From Patagioenas fasciata (Eukaryota; Chordata; Aves; Columbiformes; Columbidae), in NCBI RefSeq assembly GCF_037038585.1, contig NC_092523.1, positions 50,609,501 to 50,673,500 of the forward strand: a DNA stretch of 64,000 bases, written 5' to 3'. The position numbers and the translations under genes were made by a program. Below the pieces are notes generated by a model. The model was not told where the DNA came from. It ran no database searches and saw nothing but the letters and a program-made list of their open reading frames with translations. Positions 48,358 to 61,100 of this stretch are shown piece by piece. The first letter of the stretch is position 1; each line of letters opens with the position of its first letter.

Positions 48358-50566
48358 ATTTGGGGTTAGGGTTTGGGGTTAGGGATTGGGGTTAGGTTTA
48401 GATTTGGGGTTAGGGTTTGGGGTTAGGGATTGGGGTTAGGTTTAGATTTGGGGTTAGGGGTTGGGGTTAGGGTTTGGGGTTAGGGATTGGGGTTAGGTTT
48501 AGATTTGGGGTTAGGGGTTGGGGTTAGGTTTAGATTTGGAGTTAGGGGTTGGGGTTTAGGGGTTGGGGTTAGGTTTAGATTTGGGTTTAGGTGTTGGGGT
48601 TAGGGGTTGGGGTTAGGGATTGGGGTTAGGTTTAGATTTGGGGTTAGGGGTTGGGGTTAGGGTTTGGGGTTAGGGATTGGGGTTAGGTTTAGATTTGGGG
48701 TTAGGGGTTGGGGTTTAGGGGTTGGGGTTAGGTTTAGATTTGGGGTTAGGGTTTGGGGTTAGGGATTGGGGTTAGGTTTAGATTTGGGTTTAGGGGTTGG
48801 GGTTTAGGGGTTGGGGTTAGGTTTAGATTTGGGGTTAGGGATTGGGGTTAGGGTTTGGGGTTAGGTATAGATTTGGGGTTAGGGGTTGGGGTTAGGGTTT
48901 GGGGTTAGGGATTGGGGTTAGGTTTAGATTTGGGGATGGGGTTGGGGTTTAGGGGTTGGGGTTAGGGATTGGGGTTAGGTTTAGATTTGGAGTTATGGGT
49001 TGGGGTTAGGTTTAGATTTGGGGTTAGGTTTAGATTTGGGGTTAGGGGTTGGGGTTAGGGGTTGGGGTTAGGGGTTGGGATTAGGGGTTGAGGTTAGGTT
49101 TACATTTGGGGTTAGGGGTTGGGGTTAGGGGTTGGGGTTAGGGATTGGGGTTAGGTTTATATTTAGGGTTAGGGGTTGGGGTTAGGGTTTGGGGTTAGGG
49201 ATTGGGGTTAGGTTTAGATTTGGGGTTAGGTGTTGGGGTTTAGGGGTTGGGGTTAGGTTTAGATTTGGGGTTAGGGTTTGGGGTTAGGGATTGGGGTTAG
49301 GTTTAGATTTGGGTTTAGGGGTTGGGGTTTAGGGGTTGGGGTTAGGTTTAGATTTGGGGTTAGGGGTTGGGGTTAGGGATTGGGGTTAGGTTTAGATTTG
49401 GGGTTAGGGTTTGGGGTTAGGGATTGGGGTTAGGTTTAGATTTGGGGTTAGGGGTTGGGGTTAGGGTTTGGGGTTAGGGATTGGGGTTAGGTTTAGATTT
49501 GGGGTTAGGGGTTGGGGTTAGGTTTAGATTTGGGGTTAGGGGTTGGGGTTTAGGGGTTGGGGTTAGGTTTAGATTTGGGTTTAGGGGTTCGGGTTAGGGG
49601 TTGGGGTTAGGGATTGGGGTTAGGTTTATATTTGGGGTTAGGGGTTGGGGTTAGGGTTTGGGGTTAGGGATTGGGGTTAGGTTTAGATTTGGGGTTAGGT
49701 GTTGGGGTTTAGGCGTTGGGGTTAGGTTTAGATTTGGGGTTAGGGTTTGGGGTTAGGGATTGGGCTTAGGTTTAGATTTGGGTTTAGGGGTTGGGGTTTA
49801 GGGGTTGGGGTTAGGTTTAGATTTGGGGTTAGGGGTTGGGGTTAGGGATTGGGGTTAGGTTTAGATTTGGGGTTAGGGATTGGGGTTAGGGTTTGGGGTT
49901 AGGGATTGGGGTTAGGTTTAGATTTGGGGTTAGGGGTTGGGGTTTAGGGGTTGGGGTTAGGTTTAGATTTGGGGTTAGGTTTGGGGTTAGGGATTGGGGT
50001 TAGGTTTAGATTTGGGGTTAGGGGTTGGGGTTAGGGTTTGTGGTTCGGGATTGGGGTTAGGTTTAGATTTGGGGTTAGGGGTTGGGGTTTAGGGGTTGGG
50101 GTTAGGTTTAGATTTGGGGTTAGGGTTTGGGGTTAGGGATTGGGGTTAAGTTTAGATTTGGGGTTAAGGGTTCGGGTTAGGGTTTGGGGTTAGGGATTGG
50201 GGTTAGGTTTAGATTTGGAGTTAGGGGTTGGGGTTAGGTTTAGATTTGGGGTTAGGTTTAGATTTGGGGTTAGGGGTTGGGGTTAGGGGTTGGGGTTAGG
50301 GGTTGGGGTTAGGGGTTGAGGTTAGGTTTAGATTTGGGGATAGGGGTTGGGGTTAGGGGTTGGGGTTAGGTTTAGATTTGGGGTTAGGGGTTGGGGTTTA
50401 GGGGTTGGGGTTAGGTTTAGATTTGGGGTTAGGGTTTGGGGTTAGGGATTGGGGTTAGGTTTAGATTTGGGGTTAGGGGTTGGGGTTAGGGTTTGGGGTT
50501 AGGGATTGGGGTTAGGTTTAGATTTGGGGTTAGGGGTTGGGGTTTAGGGGTTGGGGTTAGGTTTAG
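48358..50566 (+). repeat. Telomere-like duplication A, copy 1 (lag 2,984 bp)
   Basis: Rare markers recur exactly 2,984 bp downstream: GGAGTTAGG at 48538 and 51522, GGTATAG at 48864 and 51848, GGGGATGGGG at 48932 and 51916, TGGTTCGGGA at 50041 and 53025, GGGGATAGGGG at 50336 and 53320. Alignment by eye breaks near 48,357 on the left and 50,566 on the right. Only scattered mismatches are seen inside. Confidence 0.88.
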
Positions 50567-51341
50567 ATTTGGGTTTAGGGGTTGGGGTTAGGGGTTGGGG
50601 TTAGGGAGTGGGGTTAGGTTTAGATTTAGGGTTAGGGGTTGGGGTTTAGGGGTTGGGGTTAGGTTTAGATTTGGGGTTAGGGTTTGGGGTTAGGGATTGG
50701 GGTTAGGTTTAGATTTGGGGTTAGGGGTTGGGGTTAGGGTTTGGGGTTAGGGATTGGGGTTAGGTTTATATTTGGGGTTAGGGGTTGGGGTTTAGGGGTT
50801 GGGGTTAGGTTTAGGGGTTGGGGTTAGGGTTTGGGGTTAGGGATTGGGGTTAGGTTTAGATTTGGGTTTAGGGGTTGGGGTTAGGGGTTGGGGTTAGGGG
50901 TTGGGGTTAGGTGTAGATTTGGGTTTAGGGGTTGGGGTTAGGTTTAGATTTGGGGTTAGGGGTTGGGGTTTAGGGGTTGGGGTTAGGTTTAGATTTGGGT
51001 TTAGGGGTTGGGGTTAGGGGTTGGGGTTAGGGAGTGGGGTTAGGTTTAGATTTAGGGTTAGGGGTTGGGGTTTAGGGGTTGGGGTTAGGTTTAGATTTGG
51101 GGTTAGGGTTTGGGGTTAGGGATTGGGGTTAGGTTTAGATTTGGGGTTAGGGGTTGGGGTTAGGGTTTGCGGTTAGGGGTTGAGGTTAGGTTTAGATTTG
51201 GGGATAGGGGTTGGGGTTAGGGGTTGGGGTTAGGTTTAGATTTGGGGTTAGGGGTTGGGGTTTAGGGGTTGGGGTTAGGTTTAGATTTGGGGTTAGGGTT
51301 TGGGGTTAGGGATTGGGGTTAGGTTTAGATTTGGGGTTAGG

Positions 51342-53550
51342 GATTGGGGTTAGGGTTTGGGGTTAGGGATTGGGGTTAGGTTTAGATTTGGGGTTAGGGT
51401 TTGGGGTTAGGGATTGGGGTTAGGTTTAGATTTGGGGTTAGGGGTTGGGGTTAGGGTTTGGGGTTAGGGATTGGGGTTAGGTTTAGATTTGGGGTTAGGG
51501 GTTGGGGTTAGGTTTAGATTTGGAGTTAGGGGTTGGGGTTTAGGGGTTGGGGTTAGGTTTAGATTTGGGTTTAGGGGTTGGGGTTAGGGGTTGGGGTTAG
51601 GGATTGGGGTTAGGTTTAGATTTGGGGTTAGGGGTTGGGGTTAGGGTTTGGGGTTAGGGATTGGGGTTAGGTTTAGATTTGGGGTTAGGGGTTGGGGTTT
51701 AGGGGTTGGGGTTAGGTTAAGATTTGGGGTTAGGGTTTGGGGTTAGGGATTGGGGTTAGGTTTAGATTTGGGTTTAGGGGTTGGGGTTTAGGGGTTGGGG
51801 TTAGGTTTAGATTTGGGGTTAGGGATTGGGGTTAGGGTTTGGGGTTAGGTATAGATTTGGGGTTAGGGGTTGGGGTTAGGGTTTGGGGTTAGGGATTGGG
51901 GTTAGGTTTAGATTTGGGGATGGGGTTGGGGTTTAGGGGTTGGGGTTAGGGATTGGGGTTAGGTTTAGATTTGGAGTTATGGGTTGGGGTTAGGTTTAGA
52001 TTTGGGGTTAGGTTTAGATTTGGGGTTAGGGGTTGGGGTTAGGGGTTGGGGTTAGGGGTTGGGATTAGGGGTTGAGGTTAGGTTTACATTTGGGGTTAGG
52101 GGTTGGGGTTAGGGGTTGGGGTTAGGGATTGGGGTTAGGTTTATATTTAGGGTTAGGGGTTGGGGTTAGGGTTTGGGGTTAGGGATTGGGGTTAGGTTTA
52201 GATTTGGGGTTAGGTGTTGGGGTTTAGGGGTTGGGGTTAGGTTTAGATTTGGGGTTAGGGTTTGGGGTTAGGGATTGGGGTTAGGTTTAGATTTGGGTTT
52301 AGGGGTTGGGGTTTAGGGGTTGGGGTTAGGTTTAGATTTGGGGTTAGGGGTTGGGGTTAGGGATTGTGGTTAGGTTTAGATTTGGGGTTAGGGTTTGGGG
52401 TTAGGGATTGGGGTTAGGTTTAGATTTGGGGTTAGGGGTTGGGGTTAGGGTTTGGGGTTAGGGATTGGGGTTAGGTTTAGATTTGGGGTTAGGGGTTGGG
52501 GTTAGGTTTAGATTTGGGGTTAGGGGTTGGGGTTTAGGGGTTGGGGTTAGGTTTAGATTTGGGTTTAGGGGTTGGGGTTAGGGGTTGGGGTTAGGGATTG
52601 GGGTTAGGTTTATATTTGGGGTTAGGGGTTGGGGTTAGGGTTTGGGGTTAGGGATTGGGGTTAGGTTTAGATTTGGGGTTAGGTGTTGGGGTTTAGGCGT
52701 TGGGGTTAGGTTTAGATTTGGGGTTAGGGTTTGGGGTTAGGGATTGGGCTTAGGTTTAGATTTGGGTTTAGGGGTTGGGGTTTAGGGGTTGGGGTTAGGT
52801 TTAGATTTGGGGTTAGGGGTTGGGGTTAGGGATTGGGGTTAGGTTTAGATTTGGGGTTAGGGATTGGGGTTAGGGTTTGGGGTTAGGGATTGGGGTTAGG
52901 TTTAGATTTGGGGTTAGGGGTTGGGGTTTAGGGGTTGGGGTTAGGTTTAGATTTGGGGTTAGGTTTGGGGTTAGGGATTGGGGTTAGGTTTAGATTTGGG
53001 GTTAGGGGTTGGGGTTAGGGTTTGTGGTTCGGGATTGGGGTTAGGTTTAGATTTGGGGTTAGGGGTTGGGGTTTAGGGGTTGGGGTTAGGTTTAGATTTG
53101 GGGTTAGGGTTTGGGGTTAGGGATTGGGGTTAAGTTTAGATTTGGGGTTAAGGGTTCGGGTTAGGGTTTGGGGTTAGGGATTGGGGTTAGGTTTAGATTT
53201 GGAGTTAGGGGTTGGGGTTAGGTTTAGATTTGGGGTTAGGTTTAGATTTGGGGTTAGGGGTTGGGGTTAGGGGTTGGGGTTAGGGGTTGGGGTTAGGGGT
53301 TGAGGTTAGGTTTAGATTTGGGGATAGGGGTTGGGGTTAGGGGTTGGGGTTAGGTTTAGATTTGGGGTTAGGGGTTGGGGTTTAGGGGTTGGGGTTAGGT
53401 TTAGATTTGGGGTTAGGGTTTGGGGTTAGGGATTGGGGTTAGGTTTAGATTTGGGGTTAGGGGTTGGGGTTAGGGTTTGGGGTTAGGGATTGGGGTTAGG
53501 TTTAGATTTGGGGTTAGGGGTTGGGGTTTAGGGGTTGGGGTTAGGTTTAG
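51342..53550 (+). repeat. Telomere-like duplication A, copy 2 (lag 2,984 bp)
   Basis: Second copy of 48,358-50,566. Example differences: GGTTAAGATTT near 51716, where copy 1 has GGTTTAGATTT, and GATTGTGG near 52365, where copy 1 has GATTGGGG. Beyond 53,550 the match to the left region continues at a lag of 2,736 bp (GGTTTAGGGGTTGG at 50808 and 53544, GGAGTG at 51031 and 53767, TTTGCGG near 51166 and 53902). An indel of 248 bp therefore separates the two alignments. Confidence 0.88.
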
Positions 53551-54034
53551 GGGTTGGGGTTAGGGTTTGGGGTTAGGGATTGGGGTTAGGTTTAGATTTG
53601 GGTTTAGGGGTTGGGGTTAGGGGTTGGGGTTAGGGGTTGGGGTTAGGTGTAGATTTGGGTTTAGGGGTTGGGGTTAGGTTTAGATTTGGGGTTAGGGGTT
53701 GGGGTTTAGGGGTTGGGGTTAGGTTTAGATTTGGGTTTAGGGGTTGGGGTTAGGGGTTGGGGTTAGGGAGTGGGGTTAGGTTTAGATTTAGGGTTAGGGG
53801 TTGGGGTTTAGGGGTTGGGGTTAGGTTTAGATTTGGGGTTAGGGTTTGGGGTTAGGGATTGGGGTTAGGTTTAGATTTGGGGTTAGGGGTTGGGGTTAGG
53901 GTTTGCGGTTAGGGATTGGGGTTAGGTTTAGATTTGGGGTTAGGGATTGGGGTTAGGTTTAGATTTGGGGTTAGGGGTTGGGGTTTAGGGGTTGGGGTTA
54001 GGTTTAGATTTGGGTTTAGGGGTTGGGGTTAGGG

Positions 54035-57000
54035 GTTGGGGTTAGGGATTGGGGTTAGGTTTAGATTTGGGGTTAGGGGTTGGGGTTAGGGTTTGGGGTT
54101 AGGGATTGGGGTTAGGTTTAGATTTGGGGTTAGGGGTTGGTGTTTAGGGGTTGGGGTTAGGTTTAGATTTGGGTTTAGGGGTTGGGGTTAGGGGTTGGGG
54201 TTAGGGATTGGGGTTAGGTTTAGATTTGGGTTTAGGGGTTGGGGTTAGGGGTTGGGGTTAGGGATTGGGGTTAGGTTTATATTTGGGGTTAGGGGTTGGG
54301 GTTAGGGTTTGGGGTTAGGGATTGGGGTTAGGTTTAGATTTGGGGTTAGGTGTTGGGGTTTAGGGGTTGGGGTTAGGTTTAGATTTGGGGTTAGGGTTTG
54401 GGGTTAGGGATTGGGGTTAGGTTTAGATTTGGGTTTAGGGGTTGGGGTTTAGGGGTTGGGGTTAGGTTTAGATTTGGGGTTAGGGGTTGGGGTTAGGGAT
54501 TGGGGTTAGGTTTAGATTTGGGGTTAGGGGTTGGGGTTAGGGTTTGGGGTTATGGATTGGGGTTAGGTTTAGATTTGGGGATGGGGTTGGGGTTTAGGGA
54601 TTAGGGTTAGGTTTAGATTTGGGTTTAAAGGTTGGGGTTAGGGATTGGGGTTAGGTTTAGATTTGGGGTTAGGGGTTGGGGTTAGGGGTTGGGGTTAGGT
54701 TTAGATTTGGGGTTAGGGGTTGGGGTTAAGTTTAGATTTGGGGTTAGTGGTTGGGGTTAGGGATTGGGGTTAGGTTTAGATTTGGGGTTAGGTTTAGATT
54801 TGGGGTTGGGGGTTGGGGTTAGGGGTTGGCGTTAGGTTTAGATTTGGGGTTAGGGGTTGGGGTTTAGGGGTTGGGGTTAGGTTTAGATTTGGGGTTAGGG
54901 TTTTGGGTTAGGGATTGGGGTTAGGTTTAGATTTGGGGTTAGGGGTTGGGGTTAGGGTTTGGGGTTAGGGATTGGGGTTAGGTTTAGATTTGGGGTTATG
55001 GGTTGGGGTTAGGTTTAGATTTGGGGTTAGGGGTTGGGGTTTAGGGGTTGGGGTTAGGTTTAGATTTGGGTTTAGGGGTTGGGGTTAGGGGTTGGGGTTA
55101 GTGATTGGGGTTAGGTTTAGATTTGGGGTTAGGGGTTGGTGTTAGGGTTTGGGGTTAGGGATTGGGGTTAGGTTTAGATTTGGGGTTAGGGGTTGGGGTT
55201 TAGGGGTTGGGGTTAGGTTTAGATTTGGGGTTAGGTTTGGGGTTAGGGATTGGGGTTAGGTTTAGATTTGGGGTTAGGGGTTGGGGTTAGGGTTTGTGGT
55301 TCGGGATTGGGGTTAGGTTTAGATTTGGGGTTAGGGGTTGGGGTTTAGGGGTTGGGGTTAGGTTTAGATTTGGGGTTAGGGTTTGGGGTTAGGGATTGGG
55401 GTTAAGTTTAGATTTGGGGTTAGGGGTTCGGGTTAGGGGTTGGGGTTAGGCATTGGGGTTAGGTTTAGATTTGGAGTTAGGGGTTGGGGTTAGGTTTAGA
55501 TTTGGGGTTAGGTTTAGATTTGGGGTTAGGGGTTGGGGTTAGGGGTTGGGGTTAGGGGTTGAGGTTAGGTTTAGATTTGGGGATAGGGGTTGGGGTTAGG
55601 GGTTGGGGTTAGGTTTAGATTTGGGGTTAGGGGTTGGGGTTTAGGGGTTGGGGTTAGGTTTAGATTTGGGGTTAGGGTTTGGGGTTAGGGATTGGGGTTA
55701 GGTTTAGATTTGGGGTTAGGGGTTGGGGTTAGGGTTTGGGGTTAGGGATTGGGGTTAGGTTTAGATTTGGGGTTAGGGGTTGGGGTTTAGGGGTTGGGGT
55801 TAGGTTTAGATTTGGGTTTAGGGGTTGGGGTTAGGGGTTGGGGTTAGGGATTGGGGTTAGGTTTATATTTGGGGTTAGGGGTTGGGGTTAGGGTTTGGGG
55901 TTAGGGATTGGGGTTAGGTTTAGATTTGGGGTTAGGGGTTGGGGTTAGGGTTTGGGGTTAGGGATTGGGGTTAGGTTTAGATTTGGGGTTAGGGGTTGGG
56001 GTTTAGGGGTTGGGGTTAGGTTTAGATTTGGGTTTAGGGGTTGGGGTTAGGGGTTGGGGTTAGGGATTGGGGTTAGGTTTAGATTTGGGTTTAGGGGTTG
56101 GGGTTAGGGGTTGGGGTTAGGGATTGGGGTTAGGTTTATATTTGGGGTTAGGGGTTGGGGTTAGGGTTTGGGGTTAGGGATTGGGGTTAGGTTTAGATTT
56201 GGGGTTAGGTGTTAGGGTTTAGGGGTTGGGGTTAGGTTTAGATTTGGGGTTAGGGTTTGGGGTTAGGGATTGGGGTTAGGTTTAGATTTGGGTTTAGGGG
56301 TTGGGGTTTAGGGGTTGGGGTTAGGTTTAGATTTGGGGTTAGGGGTTGGGGTTAGGGATTGGGGTTAGGTTTAGATTTGGGGTTAGGGGTTGGGGTTAGG
56401 GTTTGGGGTTATGGATTGGGGTTAGGTTTAGATTTGGGGATGGGGTTGGGGTTTAGGGGTTAGGGTTAGGTTTAGATTTGGGGTTAAAGGTTGGGGTTAG
56501 GGATTGGGGTTAGGTTTAGATTTGGGGTTAGGGGTTGGGGTTAGGGGTTGGGGTTAGGTTTAGATTTGGGGTTAGGGGTTGGGGGTAAGTTTAGATTTGG
56601 GGTTAGTGGTTGGGGTTAGGGATTGGGGTTAGGTTTAGATTTGGGGTTAGGTTTAGATTTGGGGTTGGGGGTTGGGGTTAGGGGTTGGGGTTGGGTTTAG
56701 ATTTGGGGTTAGGGGTTGGGGTTTAGGGGTTGGGGTTAGGTTTAGATTTGGGGTTAGGGTTTGGGGTTAGGGATTGGGGTTAGGTTTAGATTTGGGGTTA
56801 GGGGTTGGGGTTAGGGTTTGGGGTTAGGGATTGGGGTTAGGTTTAGATTTGGGGTTATGGGTTGGGGTTAGGTTTAGATTTGGGGTTAGGGGTTGGGGTT
56901 TAGGGGTTGGGGTTAGGTTTAGATTTGGGTTTAGGGGTTGGGGTTAGGGGTTGGGGTTAGGGATTGGGGTTAGGTTTAGATTTGGGGTTAGGGGTTGGGG

Positions 57001-57300
57001 TTAGGGTTTGGGGTTAGGGATTGGGGTTAGGTTTAGATTTGGGGTTAGGGGTTGGGGTTTAGGGGTTGGGGTTAGGTTTAGATTTGGGGTTAGGTTTGGG
57101 GTTAGGGATTGGGGTTAGGTTTAGATTTGGGGTTAGGGGTTGGGGTTAGGGTTTGTGGTTCGGGATTGGGGTTAGGTTTAGATTTGGGGTTAGGGGTTGG
57201 GGTTTAGGGGTTGGGGTTAGGTTTAGATTTGGGGTTAGGGTTTGGGGTTAGGGATTGGGGTTAAGTTTAGATTTGGGGTTAGGGGTTCGGGTTAGGGTTT
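54035..57300 (+). repeat. Telomere-like duplication B (tandem, lag 1,859 bp)
   Basis: Markers recur 1,859 bp apart: TTTATATTT at 54276 and 56135, TTATGGATTGG at 54550 and 56409, GTTAGTGG at 54743 and 56602, TTATGGGTTGG at 54996 and 56855, TGGTTCGGGA at 55297 and 57156. Copy 1 is about 54.04-55.44 kb and copy 2 about 55.90-57.30 kb. The edges are approximate because all words are similar. Confidence 0.85.
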
Positions 57301-57333
57301 GGGGTTAGGGATTGGGGTTAGGTTTAGATTTGG
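54785..57333 (+). repeat. Telomere-like duplication C, copy 1 (lag 6,316 bp)
   Basis: Markers recur exactly 6,316 bp downstream: GGCGTTA at 54828 and 61144, TGGTTCGGGA at 55297 and 61613, GGCATTGG at 55449 and 61765, TTATGGATTGG at 56409 and 62725, GGGTAAGTTT near 56585 and 62901, TGGTTCGGGA at 57156 and 63472. The lag holds until 57,333, where copy 1 has GGGG and copy 2 has GGAG. Confidence 0.88.
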
Positions 57334-60300
57334 GGTTAGGGGTTGGGGTTTAGGGGTTGGGGTTAGGTTTAGATTTGGGGTTAGGTTTGGGGTTAGGGAT
57401 TGGGGTTAGGTTTAGATTTGGGGTTAGGGGTTGGGGTTAGGGTTTGTGGTTCGGGATTGGGGTTAGGTTTAGATTTGGGGTTAGGGGTTGGGGTTTAGGG
57501 GTTGGGGTTAGGTTTAGATTTGGGGTTAGGGTTTGGGGTTAGGGATTGGGGTTAGGTTTAGATTTGGAGTTAGGGGTTGGGGTTAGGTTTAGATTTGAGG
57601 TTAGGTTTAGATTTGGGGTTAGGGGTTGGGGTTAGGGGTTGGGGTTAGGGGTTGAGGTTAGGTTTAGATTTGGGGATAGGGGTTGGGGTTAGGGGTTGGG
57701 GTTAGGTTTAGATTTGGGGTTAGGGGTTGGGGTTTAGGGGTTGGGGTTAGGTTTAGATTTGGGGTTAGGGTTTGGGGTTAGGGATTGGGGTTAGGTTTAG
57801 ATTTGGGGTTAGGTGTTGGGGTTAGGGTTTGGGGTTAGGGATTGGGGTTAGGTTTAGATTTGGGGTTAGGGGTTGGGGTTTAGGGGTTGGGGTTAGGTTT
57901 AGATTTGGGTTTAGGGGTTGGGGTTAGGGGTTGGGGTTAGGGATTGGGGTTAGGTTTATATTTGGGGTTAGGGGTTGGGGTTAGGGTTTGGGGTTAGGGA
58001 TTGGGGTTAGGTTTAGATTTGGGGTTAGGGGTTGGGGTTTAGGGGTTGGGTTTAGGTTTAGGGGTTGGGGTTAGGGTTTGGGGTTAGGGATTGGGGTTAG
58101 GTTTAGATTTGGGTTTAGGGGTTGGGGTTAGGGGTTGGGGTTAGGTGTAGATTTGGGTTTAGGGGTTGGGGTTAGGTTTAGATTTGGGGTTAGGGGTTGG
58201 GGTTAGGTTTAGATTTGGGTTTAGGGGTTGGGGTTAGGGGTTGGGGTTAGGGAGTGGGGTTAGGTTTAGATTTGGGGTTAGGGGTTGGGGTTAGGGTTTG
58301 GGGTTAGGGATTGGGGTTAGGTTTAGATTTGGGGTTAGGGGTTGGGGTTTAGGGGTTGGGGTTTGGTTTAGATTTGGGGTTAGGGGTTGGGGTTAGGGTT
58401 TGCGGTTAGGGATTGGGGTTAGGTTTAGATTTGGGGTTAGGGGTTGGGGTTAGGGGTTGGGGTTAGGTTTAGATTTGGGGTTAGGAGTTGGGGTTTAGGG
58501 GTTGGGGTTAGGTTTTGATTTGGGGTTAGGGGTTGGGGTTAGGGATTGGGGTTAGGTTTAGATTTGGGGTTAGGGGTTGGGGTTTAGGGGTTGGGGTTAG
58601 GTTTAGATTTGGGGTTAGGGTTTGGGATTTAGGGGTTGGGGTTAGGTTTAGATTTGGGGTTAGGGTTTGGGGTTAGGGATTGGGGTTAGGTTTAGATTTG
58701 GGGTTAGGGGTTGGGGTTAGGGTTTGGGGTTAGGGATTGGGGTTAGGTTTAGATTTGGAGTTAGGGGATGGGGTTAGGTTTAGATTTGGGGTTAGGTTTA
58801 GATTTGGGGTTAGGGGTTGGGGTTAGGGGTTGAGGTTAGGTTTAGATTTGGGGTTAGGGGTTGGGGTTAGGGGTTGGGGTTAGGTTTAGATTTGGGTTAG
58901 GGGTTGGGGTTTAGGGGTTGTGGTTAGGTTTAGATTTGGGGTTAGGGTTTGGGGTTAGGGATTGGGGTTAGGTTTAGATTTGGGGTTAGGGGTTGGGGTT
59001 AGGGTTTGGGGTTAGGGATTGGGGTTAGGTTTAGATATGGGGTTATGGGTTGGGGTTAGGTTTAGATTAGGGGTAGGGGTTGGGGTTTAGATTTGGGGTT
59101 AGGTTTAGATTTGGGGTGAGGGGTTGGCGTTAGGGGTTGGGGTTAGGGATTGGGGTTAGGCTTAGATTTGGGGTTAGGGGTTGGGGTTACGGTTTGGGGT
59201 TAGGGATTGTGGTTAGGTTTAGATTTGGGGTTAGGGGTTGGGGTTTAGGGGTTGGGGTTAGGTTTAGATTTGGGGTTAGGGTTTGGGGTTAGGGATTGGG
59301 GTTAGGTTTAGATTTGGGGTTAGGGGTTGGGGTTAGGGGTTGGGGTTAGGGATTGGGGTTAGGTTCAGATTTGGGGTTAGGGGTTGGGGTTTAGGGGTTG
59401 GTGTTAGGTTTCAATTTGGGGTTAGGGGTTGGGGTTAGGGATTGGGGTTAGGTTTAGATTTGGGGTTAGGGGTTGGGGTTAGGGTTTGGGGTTAGGGATT
59501 GGGGTTAGGTTTAGATTTGGAGTTATGGGTTGGGGTTAGGTTTAGATTTGGGGTTAGGTTTAGATTTGGGGTTAGGGGTTGGGGTTAGGGGTTGAGGTTA
59601 GGTTTAGATTTGGGGTTAGAGGTTGGGGTTAGGGGTTGGGGTTAGGTTTAGATTTAGGGTTAGGGGTTGGGGTTTAGGGGTTGGGGTTAGGTTTAGATTT
59701 GGGGTTAGGGTTTGGGGTTAGGGATTGGGGTTAGGTTTAGATTTGGGGTTAGGGGTTGGGGTTAGGGTTTGGGGTTAGGGATTGGGGTTAGGTTTAGATT
59801 TGGGGTTAGGGGTTGGGGTTAGGTTTAGATTTGGGGTTAGGGGTTGGGGTTTAGGGGTTGGGGTTAGGTTTAGATTTGGGTTTAGGGGTTGCGGTTAGGG
59901 GTTGGGGTTAGGGATTTGGGTTAGGTTTAGATTTGGGGTTAGGGGTTGGGGTTTAGGGGTTGGGGTTAGGTTTAGATTTGGGGTTAGGGTTTGGGGTTAG
60001 GGATTGTGGTTAGGTTTAGATTTGGGTTTAGGGGTTGGGGTTTAGGGGTTGGGGTTAGGTTTAGATTTGGGGTTAGGGGTTGGGGTTAGGGATTGGGGTT
60101 AGGTTTAGATTTGGGGTTAGGGGTTGGGGTTAGGGTTTGGGGTTAGGTTTAGATTTGGGTTTAGGGTTTGGGGTTAGGGGTTGGGGTTAGGGATTGGGGT
60201 TAGGTTTAGATTTGGGGTTAGGGGTTGGGGTTAGGGTTTGGGGTTAGGGATTGGGGTTAGGTTTAGATTTGGGGTTAGGGTTTGGGGTTTAGGGGTTGGG

Positions 60301-61100
60301 GTTAGGTTTAGATTTGAGGTTAGGTTTGGGGTTAGGGATTGGGGTTAGGTTTAGATTTGGGGTTAGGGGTTGGGGTTAGGGTTTGGGGTTCGGGATTGGG
60401 GTTAGGTTTAGATTTGGCGTTAGGGGTTGGGGTTTAGGGGTTGGGGTTAGGTTTAGATTTGGAGTTAGGGTTTGGGGTTAGGGATTGGGGTTAAGTTTAG
60501 ATTTGGGGTAAGGGGTTCGGGTTAGGGTTTGGGGTTAGGGATTGGGGTTTGGTTTAGATTTGGAGTTAGGGGTTGGGGTTAGGTTTAGATTTGGAGTTAG
60601 GTTTAGATTTGGGGTTAGGGGTTGGGGTTAGGGGTTGGGGTTAGGGGTTGGGGTTAGGGGTTGAGGTTAGGTTTAGATTTGGGGATAGGGGTTGGGGTTA
60701 GGGCTTGGGGTTAGGTTTAGCTTTTGGTTAGGGTTTGGGGTTTAGGGGTTGGGGTTAGGTTTAGATTTGGGGTTAGGGTTTGGGGTTAGGGATTGGGGTT
60801 AGGTTTAGATTTGGGGTTAGGGGTTGGGGTTAGGGTTTGGGGTTAGGGATTGGGGTTAGGTTTATATTTGGGGTTAGGGGTTGGGGTTTAGGGGTTGGGG
60901 TTAGGTTTAGATTTGGGGTTAGGGGTTGGGGTTAGGGGTTGGGGTTAGGGATTGGGGTTAGGTTTATATTTGGGGTTAGGGGTTGGGGTTAGGGTTTGGG
61001 GTTAGGGATTGGGGTTAGGTTTAGATTTGGGGTTAGGGGTTGGGGTTTAGGGGTTGGGGTTAGGTTTAGATTTGGGGTTAGGGTTTAGGGTTAGGGATTG

